In this document: positions 43,637 through 55,095 of the stretch, piece after piece
Layout of the letters: each line of letters begins with the position of its first letter
Numbering within the stretch: the stretch's first letter is position 1
Assembly: GCA_000507305.1 (NCBI GenBank)
Contig: DF239800.1
Coordinates: 61,496-125,495, forward strand
Source of the DNA: Breviolum minutum Mf 1.05b.01
Lineage: Eukaryota; Sar; Dinophyceae; Suessiales; Symbiodiniaceae
Direction of reading: 5' to 3'
DNA: 64,000 bases
Translations under genes and position numbers: made by a program
The notes under the pieces: model-generated
Told to the model about the DNA's origin: nothing
Database searches by the model: none
What the model saw: only the letters and a program-made list of their open reading frames with translations

Positions 43637-43741
43637 ACTAAGTGGTGGTGGTTTCAAATATTTTTTCGTTTTCACCCCTACTTGGGGAAGATTCCCATTT
43701 TGACGAGCATATTTTTCAAATGGGTTGAAACCACCAACTAG
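43637..43741. repeat. FB-I foldback element
   Basis: CTAAGTGGTGGTGGTTTCAA at the left and GGTTGAAACCACCAACTAG at the right, with TTTGACGAGCATATTTTTC inside. Confidence 0.8.
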
Positions 43742-44328
43742 TTTAAGACACTTTTCAGGGTCCCAGTAAAAGCTGAAAGTCTTGAGATGATGAGAACCTC
43801 CTAACACTTGAGGAATTTCCTGCTAAACTGCTATAAGTGAAAAACTAACCATGATCTGAAGATGTATATATATATATATATCCTATTAAGAATTATATAG
43901 GTGGTTTTGTGGTTTTCCAGCTAGTCACAACCTTTGTTTGGGATTCGTTGTTTTTTTGGCTTCTTGCCATAGTTCATTGATAGTCACTTGTTTCGTTGGA
44001 TCCACTTTTCTTGCGAAAAAAACATCACCTGGGATTTTGGTAGCGTAGAATTCGCAATTTCCTAAAAACAAATGGTCCGTAATAATCAGACCTTAAGTTC
44101 TGTTTTCAGGAGAAAAAGACATGAATATGGGATATGGATTGATATGACGCATAACAAATCATGGGATATTTGCCATGTCAATTGATATGATGGGAGGATA
44201 ATTGACGCATGATGGGATCTTTTGGATGAAAACATTGGTCACCAAGACATCGACTGTCCAAGTTTTTTTTGGATTACCACGACGGCCTGGCAAGTAGAAA
44301 ATGGGTGTTTTTCCTTTTCCTATTGAAC
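43742..44328. other. Non-coding stretch
   Basis: It contains a TATATA run at 43,866. No gene supported. Confidence 0.4.
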
Positions 44329-44432
44329 CTAGGTGGTGGCAACTCAAATATTTTTTAGTTTCATCCCGATCCCTGGGGAAATGCTCCAATTTGACGGTCA
44401 TATTTTTCAGATGGGTTGAAACCACCACCTAG
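44329..44432. repeat. FB-I foldback element
   Basis: CCTAGGTGGTGGCAACTCAA at the left, GGGTTGAAACCACCACCTAG at the right. Confidence 0.8.
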
Positions 44433-44616
44433 AAACCTATTAGGGACACATTTTTTTAGCCACCTTATTTGGGTTCTAGAAAACGAAGGAAAACTTACAC
44501 CCCCGAAGTTTAACATGGACCCTGAAAAATGGTGGTCTCCAAAAATATATAGATAGTCAGCATGATTCAAAATGATATGATCCAATATTGATATAGATAG
44601 ATATCATACATATATA

Positions 44617-44712
44617 TACCCTGGAAGTCAACCACCATTTAAAAAATGGTGGTTCCTTTTGGAAGATGATAAACCCCTACTAAAATAATGGTGGTTCGGA
44701 AACCACCCTATA
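44617..44712. repeat. Palindromic repeat with AACCACCATTT words
   Basis: CAACCACCATTTAAAAAATG and GTGGTTCC form a tight hairpin. AATGGTGGTTCGGAAACCAC follows 60 bp later, giving nested inverted repeats. Confidence 0.6.
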
Positions 44713-44867
44713 TTTATATTCCAGCATTCTCTTCTCCACCCTGGCCGCCGGCGCGAAAGGTCGTTCGGGACGACGGAACAGTGGTTCCGGCAGCCAACTG
44801 GGTGCTTAGCGTAGAGCTGATGCACCCAGGGAGGTGCATAGCCACGAAGTAAGGGATGATGGTGGTG

Positions 44868-45002
44868 TCTAAGGTTGTTTCAACACACCTTTGGAACACA
44901 CCCCTAAACCTTTACCAAAAGGCTAAAGAGGGATTCCTTTCATGGTTGGCTAGGGGGATTGTTTGGGGTGTGGTCTAGGGGTGTGTTGTAATCTTCTTGG
45001 AT
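44868..45002. repeat. FB-H foldback element
   Basis: TCTAAGGTTGTTTCAACACA at the left, GGGGTGTGTTGTAATCTTCT at the right; close to 7584-7722. Confidence 0.8.
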
Positions 45003-45012
45003 GGTGGTGATG

Positions 45013-45083
<71 letters not shown>
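45003..45083 (+). repeat. (ATG)n trinucleotide repeat
   Basis: About 25 ATG/GAT units, giving a spurious run of methionines in one frame. It directly abuts the FB-H copy. Confidence 0.95.
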
Positions 45084-46164
45084 CATATTTTTCTTGGCTC
45101 TCTTATTTTACAAGGGGGAACCTTGGGTATTTTTGAAGTATGATGGGAATTTCAACCAGAGACGACTATTCCACAATAAGACCCTAAGGTGTAGATGAAT
45201 CATTCCTCTCTTTAGGAATGATTGGAGTAGATGAGTTGCCGAAAAACTTCCATGTCCGGAGATGTTTTGGTCTATTCCCAGAGGCGATGGTCAATTGGAA
45301 AATGTGGGGGGTACCTTTTGAGGTGTTGCCCCCTTAAAATTGGTACCACTATGTACCTAGTACATATGGATTACACGGGGCATAGGGGGGAATATTTAGG
45401 GAACAAATTGGCGAGTTTCGGGTACTTTGCCAAAGGGTGGGCCCCCACATTTTTGTGAGACAGTTTAGGCAATTTTTTTTTCGAGAAGAGAACTCAAAAG
45501 TGTGGCATTTTGGACCAGCCTTTCACAAGGAACCCGCGCAAAAAACCCAGAGGGTTGATCGATTGGTGTGTATAGTACGCGATTTTGGTAGAGATGTTGG
45601 CAACAAGAATCACAGTTCTTTTTAAACTTGAAAAGATCCCCCCTAAACATCCCCCAAGAACCCTCAAAAACACAGATATTCAGGTGATTCCTCCGTCGGA
45701 CCAAGTTTGTTTTGTGCAAAACTCCTGCCAGGAGCTGAACAAATGAGCCTCTAGAGCAGAGGTAGCAAAAGCTGGGGGGTAGTTTTTCCCATTGGGTTGC
45801 TTCAGATGCATTTTTAAAATTTCTTTCTTGAGAGGTGCAGGTGCAAATTAGAAACCAAATTTTGTTTTTGCACCTATCTTGAAGGAAGTTGTTCTGGAAA
45901 ACAGATAAGAGGTGTCTCCTTTTCAAACAAAAACATATTTTCCCAGACAAATACTGTCGTATTTTTCAGCTTTGAACAGCTGTGTGATTCCTATGGAGCA
46001 ACCCATGATTGCCATCCCAAAAAACCCCAAAGGTACCACGGTACCTTTTTTTCCCTTATCCTTCCAACGTCCAAGACGTTATCTAGAGCCGAACATAGAG
46101 AAAGTTCAGTTTTCCCAGGCGGCAGGTTTCATTTGTGACCAAGGGTCCCTGGTTGTGCATGCTG
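45084..46164. other. Non-coding stretch
   Basis: A 161-codon minus-strand ORF (45,465-45,950) has no recognisable domain and ordinary AT-rich composition. It is not called as a gene. Confidence 0.35.
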
Positions 46165-46410
46165 TATGGAGGGGATGAAATATTAGCCACCTATGCGAGG
46201 ACTATTTTATAAACCCATGAAATAAGGATTCCCTACTTGGAGGATCATCCCAGTTAGTAAGTGGTTAGTCAAAGGGGGTTACTTCCGCCATTTATAACTT
46301 TTGAACATATTTGTTTTTCCCAAGTTGGTGGATTAAATAGAAGTTACATGACATACGAGTAGTTGATGGTTTTCCGGAAATCCTTATATTTTTTTTTCGT
46401 GGCTCAACAT
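46165..46410. repeat. FB-R repeat interrupted by an FB-C fragment
   Basis: The outer part matches FB-R (AATATTAGCCACCTATGCGA at the left; TTTTTTTTTCGTGGCTCAAC at the right). CTTGGAGGATCATCCCAG (46,233) starts an FB-C left half inside it. Confidence 0.5.
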
Positions 46411-46912
46411 TTTAAGCCCACCAAGAAAGAATGAGCGAGGCAACAAAAACCAGTGGGGAATCTAGGATGACCCCCAACTTTTGCGGGATACGAACGAAGG
46501 ATAGTGGTCATTCAAAGGGACGAGAGAAGTTTTTTTTTGGGGAAATCAAACTTGATGCTAGAATGTTGCTGGTAATTTTGATTCATTCTGAGGGATTTTC
46601 CATCGTAATAATGCATTGAAGGAGTAAAATCCTTTGCGACTCGCTTGTGTGGGGTCTCCCCCCATATAGTTTTTTTTTCATATTACCTGAGCTTATGAAT
46701 ACACTTTTTGCCGAGACAAATTTGGATTTGCCATATCCTGCAGCCGGGTATTACTGGCTTAGGAATCTTGGAAGCTGATTGCACCAAGAAGATACAAAGA
46801 AGATTCAGCTGTTTTTGCGGTGATCGTTTTTTCATTTATGCCATGCTTGAGGATTTAGAATTGTATGCAAAAGTTCTTCCAATTTAGAATTATTCTGTTT
46901 TGCTGAAGAGTG

Positions 46913-47053
46913 CTTGGAGGATCATCCCAGTTTGTGAGTGGTTAGTTAAGGGCGTTACTTCCGCCATTTATAACTAGACCAACCCGATCCTTAGGGGACG
47001 TAAGATCACCATGGTTATTGACCACTTACAAGTGATGGGATGATCCTCCAAGT
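46913..47053. repeat. FB-C foldback element (well kept)
   Basis: CTTGGAGGATCATCCCAG to ATGGGATGATCCTCCAAG. The inside has CCGATCCTTAGGGGACGTAA, also seen at 25,206. Confidence 0.85.
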
Positions 47054-47192
47054 AGTCCCCAGATTTATTTACTGTTGAAACGTGTTGAAACTACCAACTA
47101 GAAAAGGACCAAAGGAATTTTTAGGTGAAAGTCAACTAGAGGTGTTCCACCAACCAACTAACAACTATAGGCATCAAGTTGGAACGTAGTCA

Positions 47193-47322
47193 TACTGTTG
47201 ATGTTTCAGAAATTCTGCACCACCTGGGATGGTGCTAAAACCCTTTAAATAATGGGATAAACTACCAACCTGCAACCTCAACTGGCGAGTGGATCCCCGG
47301 ATTTCTGGTTGCCATCAATAGC
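47193..47322. repeat. FB-B foldback element
   Basis: TACTGTTGATGTTTCAGAAA at the left, CGGATTTCTGGTTGCCATCA at the right, GGGATGGTGCTAAAACCC inside. Confidence 0.75.
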
Positions 47323-48000
47323 AGCTTGGATCCAACCCCCTTCACCCAGCGAAATCTTGGTGGAAAGGCTAGGGATTTTTCGGTCGCGCCAAAACATCCC
47401 AAGCCATGTCATCCTGATGGTATAGCGAGCCAGCATGGGGGGTTTTCGGGGGTTTGGGGGGATGTGGGATTACCGCGCGCTTCCTTCCATAATCCATGGG
47501 TTTTTTTCCCGTTAAAAATGGGTGGTATTCTCGCAAAAAGGATCGGTTACCGTTCAACATTTTCCACGATGAACATATGATTATGGGAGAAAGAGTATGA
47601 ATTCCAACTCATAGACCCGTGAAATGATTCTCGAGTCTGCGTCCAGTCGTCATCCTTGGGATCCAACGAGAATTTCAACACCGAAGAGAGAAAACGCCAC
47701 CACGAGCGCACCGCATTTGGCTGATGCCCCGCAGGAAGTGACCTTTTTGTGCATGACCAGGTAGCGCAAATTGAGTAAGGACGCCTAAGAAAAACCAGAA
47801 AAGACCCAACGAAAAGATCTCTATAATCTTGGGTTGTCCCCCTTTCCAGTAATAGTGAGAAAACGAGCAGGTATCACTGGTATCACTTAATTTTGTAGGT
47901 GATACCTTTTTTGTCCTTTAACTACTGACTAGTAGTGAAGAGGGGGGAGACCCAAGCTATTACTGTGCATGATTCAGAACTCTCCCATTATTTGCAAGAT
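47323..48000. other. Non-coding stretch
   Basis: No gene supported. A direct repeat GGTATCACTGGTATCACTT is present near 47,875. Confidence 0.4.
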
Positions 48001-48046
48001 TCAATTTTTCTCAACTGGTTCGCAGGATTGTTGAACCATCAACAGT
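48001..48046. repeat. FB-B right half
   Basis: CTCAACTGGTTCGCAGGATT and GTTGAACCATCAACAGT match the right arm only. Confidence 0.55.
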
Positions 48047-48234
48047 GTGGTTCACAGTTGATTAAAAAACATACCAGTTGGAATAACCAGAGATTTAATA
48101 TTTTTCTCCAATCTTTTTGAGCTACGCATATGAATACATGTGTATATATCCTCATACACACACGTATATATATATATATATAGATACAGTATATCGTAGT
48201 ATCAGAACTTAGTGAGGGGGTGATCTAAAGATAC

Positions 48235-48320
48235 CGGTAACATGACAATGGAAAATCCACCATTTGAAGATGTGTTTCCTATTGAAAATAGAATTTTCCA
48301 ATGTCATGTTTGTTTTCAGG
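48235..48320. repeat. FB-D core in a different inverted repeat
   Basis: GGTAACATGACAATGGAAAA is mirrored by ATTTTCCAATGTCATGTTTG. The core GAAGATGTGTTTCCTATTGA is that of FB-D, but the ends differ. Confidence 0.65.
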
Positions 48321-48550
48321 GGTGTAACCTTTTTGTTTTGTAACTTGCTGGAATTAAACATCAAGCAACTTCCTAAACATAACATACACTGCTTTTTTTT
48401 TGGGGGGATACCACCCGACCGGTTTTTTTCCTGGGCAAATTATAGCGACTCAACCGGGTGGCCATCCAAAACGGTGGTGAAAAGTAAAGGAATCCCCCTG
48501 CGAAATGACCCAAAAATTCAGGTTTAGGAATTATAAGTGGCAGACACTAG

Positions 48551-48656
48551 CCTGGCAATTCTTTGTGACCTTTTTGGTATGGGTTTTTTGCGACCCTTTC
48601 AGAGGTTGTTGGTGACCTCCAACTAGGGAATCAAAAGGTCACTTTGAATCACTCGG
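48551..48656 (-). repeat. FB-F element, inverted
   Basis: CCTGGCAATTCTTTGTGACC at the left and GGTCACTTTGAATCACTCGG at the right: FB-F in the opposite orientation to 26,420. Confidence 0.75.
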
Positions 48657-48747
48657 AGATTAAATTCGAATTTCAGCCTTTCTAAATCCATTTCCAAGCC
48701 TTTCCTGGATTCACAAAAACCAGCCTCATCCATTATAAGTCGTGGGT

Positions 48748-48847
48748 TCCCTGGAACCCAAATGCGCCGGGTTTTTTTAGATTATAAAAGACCTTGGTTT
48801 TTGAGGGTGTTAGACCCCCCAAAACAAAGGACAAATGGGGAACCCAG
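48748..48847. repeat. FB-K-like foldback repeat
   Basis: CCTGGAACCCAAATGCGCCG at the left; CAAATGGGGAACCCAGG at the right. Confidence 0.55.
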
Positions 48848-49105
48848 GCAGAAAAAAAACTTGTTGAGATATGTTGAGAGAAAAGTTGGTCCTCGCCACC
48901 GGTCATTCACCTGTTTGAGATGTGTTTGAAGCTTTTGGTCGTCATTAAACGAAACCAGCACTTTCCGTTAGTTTGTGTCAACAAAAAATCCGGACCCCCT
49001 TTCCGGGCTGGAACGGCCATGACGACTCGATGCCGTTTCCGGAAATGATGTCACAGGAAAGCTAAGAACTTAGCATTTGAAATCTATATATAAATGAATT
49101 AGAAT

Positions 49106-49213
49106 CCAGGTGATTCGATACGTGACCTTTTTTGATTCCCTAGTTGGAGGTCACTTAACCTCTGAAAGGGTCACAAAAAACCCATCCCAAAAAGGTCACG
49201 AAGAATTGCCAGG
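49106..49213 (+). repeat. FB-F element
   Basis: CCAGGTGATTCGATACGTGA, GGAGGTCACTTAACCTCTGA, ending AGAATTGCCAGG. Confidence 0.75.
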
Positions 49214-49715
49214 ATGACATTTTGTGGGTTTGACAACTTCGTTTCAGGCAGTTCGGGTGGAGAATCCTTGCCAGAATGACCTCATATTTTTGGAAATTGT
49301 ATGTTGGATTTTTGATGGATCTTGGATGATCTAAAAAATGCCCCCCAAATGATGGACTTGCCTCAAAAAAGACGACTTTGTCGAAGAAACCTCAACAAAT
49401 GGGAGCCACCCAAAAACTGCCCTCACACCCCTTTATGATGGTTGTTAGGAAGGCTTTCCAATCATGGACAATTTCGTAATCTCCTATTGCAGGGTGTAGG
49501 ATTTGATCCTTCAAAAATCAATCAACCAATCTATGAAAGATTTTTTTGTTTAGATGGGCCCGAACGTAAGTAGTGCCCATGGTCAATCAATCTACAGGTG
49601 TTCATCTCTGTGGGATGGGGAAAATCTACCTATGCGGGCTGTGCTTAGTCACGAGCAAAAAAATTGAGCAACGGATGATCATTTTCCCCGCTAAAGAACG
49701 AGCAAAGGAGCAACA
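49214..49715. other. Non-coding stretch
   Basis: No gene or named repeat seen. Confidence 0.4.
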
Positions 49716-49833
49716 CTGGCAATTCTGCCAAAAACGTGACCTTTTTCGCATGGTGAGTTCACGTGACCCCTTCAAAGGTTGTGGGTGACCTCCAACGTTT
49801 GGGGATGAAAAAGGTGACGGATTGACTCACCTG
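49716..49833 (-). repeat. FB-F element, inverted
   Basis: CTGGCAATTCTGCCAAAAAC at the left, GACGGATTGACTCACCTGG at the right, GGTGACCTCCAACGTTTGGG inside. Confidence 0.7.
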
Positions 49834-50740
49834 GCTGGCATCACAAAGAAACTTAATCTCTGAAATTCTTGTAGGGATTCTTTATTTTTTTTTGTTCTCC
49901 TCTCCATGAAGTGGTTCCATATTTTTCTAGAAAAATCCAAGGGCTTGGGACTGATTTTTTTTTTGGATCCTCGGATTGACGAAAAGGCAGCATTTTTTTC
50001 GTTTTTTTTCCGGAATTGACGGCAGGGAGGGGGCGCGACACAGTCGTTGCACACTGAGGAAATTCCGGTCGAGTGGCAGAGATTTTTGTTGGAAATGGTT
50101 AGTTGGGTGGTCGAACCTATTCAAACGGAACCCCATATATGAAAGAATGCCTTTTAAAAACAAGGAAACCTATTCTCAAGAGAGTAATTGTCTTTAGTTT
50201 ATCAAACCTGCAACTGCAACGGCACGTAATATTTCATAATAAGAATAAGAAGGTTCTCTTTTTCTAGACCTTCAAAACACAGTCATGAGCAGTTTTTTTA
50301 ACCCCCTTTGGTTCAAAGGAAGGGTAGAGTTTGCTGGAAGTAACACATCCCCCCAAAAAAGGTGCGTTCAAAAACTGCTTTCCTTCGCTAGTCGTGAAAA
50401 TGCTATTCTTTTTCCAGGTGCGACTTGTTTGTATCAATTGGGAAGGGTACTTTTGTTAAAAAAAAAGACATCAAAGGTGCTTCAACTTCGGGGTGTTTAA
50501 CCCAAAAAAACCCTCACTCAGGCCATGGTTAGCTTTTGTTCAAACTTTTGTTTGACAAAAATAGCAAGGAAAAAAGCCGGATGAAAGATGCCTAGTAGGG
50601 GCTTCTCAGTGTGCCTTTTCACTTTTGAACAACAAAAAAACAGGTGGCAAGCGACGTGAAAACAGAGTGGAGCAAGGGTGTTTTTCGTTGCAATTTGCTG
50701 GACCGATTTAAAGTGTTTTCATGAACACAACAAATCAGCT
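49834..50740. other. Non-coding stretch
   Basis: Several homopolymer runs; overlapping frames on both strands; no gene supported. Confidence 0.4.
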
Positions 50741-50855
50741 AATGGTCAGTTGGTGGTTTGGAATTCTAGGGGTACCCATAAGTAACAATCCCTTTCATTT
50801 TCGGGGATCCCAGGAATCCAAACCACCGGGCCCCAAACCACAAATTTACCATTTG
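50741..50855. repeat. FB-G foldback element
   Basis: AATGGTCAGTTGGTGGTTTG at the left; GGGCCCCAAACCACAAATTT at the right; CCCTTTCATTTTCGGGGATC inside, as at 31,390. Confidence 0.75.
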
Positions 50856-51067
50856 TTGCATAAAACTCACGTTTCCCATGGGTCCAGGAGTCAAAAAACC
50901 TGAACCCTGCTCCATTTCAACGCATCTTCCGCAGCCACGGTGTTGACTTATCGAGGGTTTCGGGCTTCGGGGATCTTTCAGAGGGCCACAACATGTCTTC
51001 AAGGACTTTCTGGAGGCAGTTGGGAAGTGTAGAACCAATTTGAAGGGCAAACAACAAAAATTACCAT

Positions 51068-51174
51068 CCAGGTGATTCAAAGTGCCCTTTTCATTCCTAG
51101 TTGGAGGTCACTTAACCCCTTGAAAAGGGTCACTTAACCATCCCAAAAAGGTCACTTTGAATCACCAGGATCCT
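51068..51174 (+). repeat. FB-F element with both arms
   Basis: CCAGGTGATTCAAAGTGCCC at the left mirrors GGTCACTTTGAATCACC at the right, so this copy is a true foldback. Confidence 0.75.
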
Positions 51175-51258
51175 GGGAACTAACATATCCCCTACCATGG
51201 CATTTTTGAAGATTATTTTCCTTTTCCCATGCTAAGATATGTTTGTTCCCTCAAAGGT
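51175..51258. repeat. FB-E-like foldback repeat
   Basis: GGGAACTAACATATCCCCTA is mirrored by TAAGATATGTTTGTTCCC, with TGAAGATTATTTTCC inside. Confidence 0.55.
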
Positions 51259-52248
51259 ATACATCCCCTTTCACCAGGAAAATGGGTCACACTCCAATCA
51301 AATGTTTGGAGAAATCGATTGAAAGAGAACCACCCAATGCGAACTTGTGTCTGAAGTCAACTTGTGTGGAGATTCGCGTATTGCGTTTTCATGCATTTTC
51401 TTTGGGGCCCTTTGGGAGGTTTTCTCGCGATAAGAAGGGGAGCTCTCTCCCATGAATCTGTGACCAGAAGAAACGCCACGTTTTTGTCGGCGGGCTGCTC
51501 CCCACTCCGTCCAATAGATGGAACTTTTAGCCTGCAACGTCAGATTCGTTGGCCATGCTCTTGAAGCAAAGAACTTGCGAAGAGGGTTATGGGCAGCCAC
51601 CTGCCATGGAAACTCATGGTTTCATGCATGAAGAAAGAATAGTTCCCCCTGGAATTGTTGTTTATAAACCCTTACTAAAAGGTACGGTAGCCGTCTTGAC
51701 TACGGAAACAACCATTCCAAAAAATATTCGACACAAGGACTTCCAGTGGCTTTTGCTTGCCGGCTTGATTCCTTGAAGGTTTTTTTTTGGGGGTACCTAA
51801 ACCCAACAGGTGGAGCTTTGTCGACTTCCTCCCTTGTCAAAGGAGGACACTTTGAAAGCACTTTTGGCCACTTTGAGTGGACCCCAAAAGTCTAATTAGA
51901 ATAGGGGAAAATGACCTTTTTTTACCTCAGTTACCCATTGAAAAGGTCATTTATAACAGGTTATTAGCTCCGTTTTATAACTAACGATGGTAGGTGCCCA
52001 CGAACCGCACGAAGCCTGAGTTTGAACTTTTTTTGTGAGAAATTTTTGGGGGGTGCGGCAGAGATGGCTGAGGAAAAACATCCCAAAACCTTTTTTCAAA
52101 AGGATGCAAAAAACCACGAAAGGGCTTGGTGACTGACATGCAACCCTTGAGATCATCCCCTGCCGTGCAAAAACCTGGGATCGTTTTCTGTGCGATGGAA
52201 AAGTGCTGCCGAGAGCCGCTGGTTTCGATCTCTTTGGCACGTCTGTAG
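51259..52248. other. Non-coding stretch
   Basis: A 75-codon frame at 51,549-51,776 and others lack motifs. No gene supported. Confidence 0.35.
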
Positions 52249-52341
52249 GGATCCAATCACCTTGTCAGAGGATGATTGGGGTGTACAATCACATCCTCAG
52301 CAAGGTTTTTAGGCTCCATCATTACCAGAGGTGATTGGATC
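52249..52341. repeat. Palindromic repeat, nested
   Basis: GGATCCAATCACCT at the left mirrors AGGTGATTGGATCC at the right. A second inner pair (GAGGATGATTGG / CAATCACATCCTC) sits within. Confidence 0.7.
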
Positions 52342-52623
52342 CATGGTGTGTAAACTGCCAACCCTTTTGTAAGGAGCTGGTGTGCAAACCGCAAAGGGAG
52401 ACCTTTTGTTTCTTTTTGTCAGGGAGGGTTCGAACATTCCAAATTTGTAGATTCATTCCATTTCTTTGTCGCAAGGTTTCCATCACCCAAATCATACCTC
52501 AGCTGCATCAAGCTTTAGATAGTGAGCTAGCCGTTTCCAAAAGCGAAAAGTGCCAAGACATGAACCAAGAACAAAGAAATTGGAACTTTGCCGAATCGAT
52601 ACGCTCCTGAAATGTCACATTAC

Positions 52624-52703
52624 CTGGTGTATAAGTGACCTTTTCAAGGGCTAAGTGACCTCCAAATAAGGGACAAAAAGGTCACTTTGAATCACCTGGT
52701 ACA
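52624..52703. repeat. FB-F element, short form
   Basis: ACCTGGTGTATAAGTGACCT at the left; AAGGTCACTTTGAATCACCT at the right. Confidence 0.65.
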
Positions 52704-52984
52704 TACCTCCAAATAGCAATGAATAGCCCTTTTTGAACGGAAACATATACCTTTCCCAAATCATCATTTTCAGTCTGATTTCATACGTTTCGAAGCAACA
52801 ACTCCTCGTCCGGTCTATCTTTCAGGATGTCGTCGCAAAGCTTACCCTCCAACAAACATAAGTGAAATTCCTTCTCTTCAACCTGTGAACAAATTTTGCC
52901 TAAAACCAGGGACTTTTTTTCGACTCGACTCTAGTTTAATTAAGTGCAAGTTCTGCTGTATACTGTACCAGTTTTTTAGGCTTG

Positions 52985-53068
52985 CCTGTGGCTGGTTTTG
53001 GTGGTTTCCAGTTGATGGAAAAAAAAAAACCTGACTATAACAGCAACCGGCTGTTTTCCACGTTGTTA
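52985..53068. repeat. FB-Q repeat
   Basis: TTTCCAGTTGATGGAAAAAA and CGGCTGTTTTCCACGTTGTT; compare 43,243. Confidence 0.55.
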
Positions 53069-53283
53069 TATACCCCCTTTTTCCAAACGGATTACATAAC
53101 CACCCTATTTCCAACTGGACCCATGCGCTCTGCCTTTGGCGAAGCTTCAAACCAAGGCTAGACCTGCTGTCGGAGATTGGCGCCAGGGTAGCACAGGATT
53201 TGTGGTGGGGTTTGAAACTTTTCTCAGAGGTGAATCCTTTTTAGCTTAAACAAATTGCAGGGGTCCTTTGAAGTATTTTAGGT

Positions 53284-53387
53284 CCTAGGTGGTGGTTTCA
53301 TTTTTTTTTAATTTTCACCCCTATTTGGGGAAATGATCCAAATTGACGAGCATATTTTTCAAATGGGTTGGTTCAACCACCAACTAG
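53284..53387. repeat. FB-I foldback element
   Basis: CCTAGGTGGTGGTTTCATTT at the left; GGTTCAACCACCAACTAG at the right. Confidence 0.8.
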
Positions 53388-53704
53388 TATTGGCTTGATG
53401 AAATTTATGGATGACGAATTTGGGGGTCCAAGACACCTCCCGCACTTTTGGGGAAGCTCTGGGAGGTTTCCCCCCAAGAAAAAGGAATTACATGGGGGGG
53501 CATACTTTTAAAAATTATAAATCTGAGAGAACTTGGCACACCTGAAAAAAACTCACTTTTTGAGTTTTAACCTTCCAAAAAAGGGTGGTGCTTTTCAATC
53601 AACAATTCCAAAAAAGGCGGGGTCTTTTTCAAGAGATTTCTTTAGGGATTCAACAAGGTTTTTGCGTAGATTTTTGGGGACTCTCCTACGTTTTTCAAAC
53701 TGCC

Positions 53705-53829
53705 CTGGCAATTCTGCGAAAAAGCGACCCCTTTTGGGATGGTGAGTGAATTCACGTGACCCGAACTCAAAGGTTGTTGGTGACCAACCCAACGTTTGGG
53801 GATGAAGCAAATGGTCACGTATCAACAAT
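53705..53829 (-). repeat. FB-F element, inverted
   Basis: CTGGCAATTCTGCGAAAAAG at the left; AAATGGTCACGTATCAACAA at the right; CAAAGGTTGTTGGTGACC inside. Confidence 0.65.
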
Positions 53830-53880
53830 CATTTGAGGGCTTTTTGGCATTTTTCGATGGGATGAACTTTTTATAACTAC

Positions 53881-53975
53881 AAGCATCTTCCAGTTCGGGT
53901 GCTGTTTGAACCCTAAGGGATGGTGGATATAGGCACCCCTTATCATACATTCAGCACCCCTTGGAAGATCTAGGT
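53881..53975. repeat. FB-J repeat
   Basis: AGCATCTTCCAGTTCGGGTG, AACCCTAAGGGATGGTGG and GGAAGATCTAGGTAGCTGG. The same order is found at 59,643-59,745. Confidence 0.7.
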
Positions 53976-54563
53976 AGCTGGTGTTTTTTACCGAAGGTGA
54001 GCAAAAGGAATGGAGAAGAGGGTATGAAACAAATCCCTTCAGGACAGAAGGAACGAGAAAACGTAGCTAAGCTGCAGGGTTTTCCAGCACATCTTAGAAT
54101 ATTCAGTTTTCAACTGTTGGCCACATAGCGGGAATTTTAATGAGTCAACAACTGGGGGGTGCATCCATCCAGCATCCATCGAAACGAAATTTACGTTTTT
54201 AGTGTGCAAACAAAATTCATGAGTTGCAGCCAGTCGATCCACCCCTAGGTTTTTCGCAGGGGGAATGGTGTCAAGGAGATTTTTTTCTTCATATTTTCAA
54301 GAAATGCTCCTATTGAACTCGGGAAATGTTACACAACAAAAAGTTGTGGAACGTGAAAAAACATGACGCTGGTTGGTTGGTTGTCCATGCTTTGGGGAGT
54401 GCCAACGACTTGAAGGAAAATGATTTCCCTGCCCTGCAACCAAGCCTGCAAGTTTACTACCCTGAAAATAGGCCCATTTTTTTTCCCCATTTGTTGGACA
54501 AAAAAAGCATCTTCCAAGCAATGGAATTTTCAGGGGCAAACTTGCAGTTTTGGGGGGGTATAG
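53976..54563. other. Non-coding stretch
   Basis: Holds an FB-E-like pair (CCCTGAAAATAGG near 54,460 and ATTTTCAGGGGC near 54,526). The 127-codon ORF at 54,326-54,709 runs through these repeats and is judged spurious. Confidence 0.4.
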
Positions 54564-54629
54564 ATACCCTCCTGGGAACTCACATATGCCAGGGAAGGGA
54601 TAATATGATGTTAGTTCCCTGGAGGGTAG
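54564..54629. repeat. Short FB-E-like foldback
   Basis: TACCCTCCTGGGAACTCACA is mirrored by ATGTTAGTTCCCTGGAGGGT. Confidence 0.65.
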
Positions 54630-54658
54630 ATAGAAATCCTATAAAATCCACTGAAGTC

Positions 54659-54768
54659 CATATGGGTGTTTCCTTAAATTGTGGTACCCCCAAATCATCC
54701 ATTCAATAGGGTTTTCCATTATAAACCATCCATTTTGGGGTACCCCTATTTTTGGAAACACCCATATC
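54659..54768. repeat. FB-A foldback element (well kept)
   Basis: CCATATGGGTGTTTCC at the left; GGAAACACCCATAT at the right; GTGGTACCCCC and GGGGTACCCC inside. Confidence 0.8.
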
Positions 54769-54984
54769 TTGAGAACAAAAATCCCAACAAAACGTCGCCG
54801 AACCGAATCGAATCACGAATCGACTTTGTCTCTTGAAAGGTCGGGCCTGTGTGGCGCAGACTTTGGGCGCGACTGGCTTACGGAATGGAGTTTCTTGACG
54901 TTCCACGGATGTCTTAATGACTTTGACTTGGATTTGTGTTTTTTTTTGGGGTGATGTTTTTAAACGGAGAAAGAACCATGGGAT

Positions 54985-55095
54985 GAAAATCACCATAAAA
55001 CCATAAGATCTAGGGTAAATTTTGAAAATTACCATCAAACCATGGGAGATTACCATCACTTTATTTGGTAAATTACCATCAAATCCCACCATTTG
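54985..55095 (+). repeat. Short tandem ATTACCATCAAACC repeat
   Basis: Words ATCACCATAAAACCAT, ATTACCATCAAACCATGG, ATTACCATCAC and ATTACCATCAAATCCC recur about four or five times. Confidence 0.6.

Noticed and set aside
45465-45950. 161-codon minus-strand ORF
   Set aside because: No domain and no compositional shift from the non-coding surroundings.
54326-54709. 127-codon ORF
   Set aside because: It runs through FB-E and FB-A repeats and is repeat-derived.
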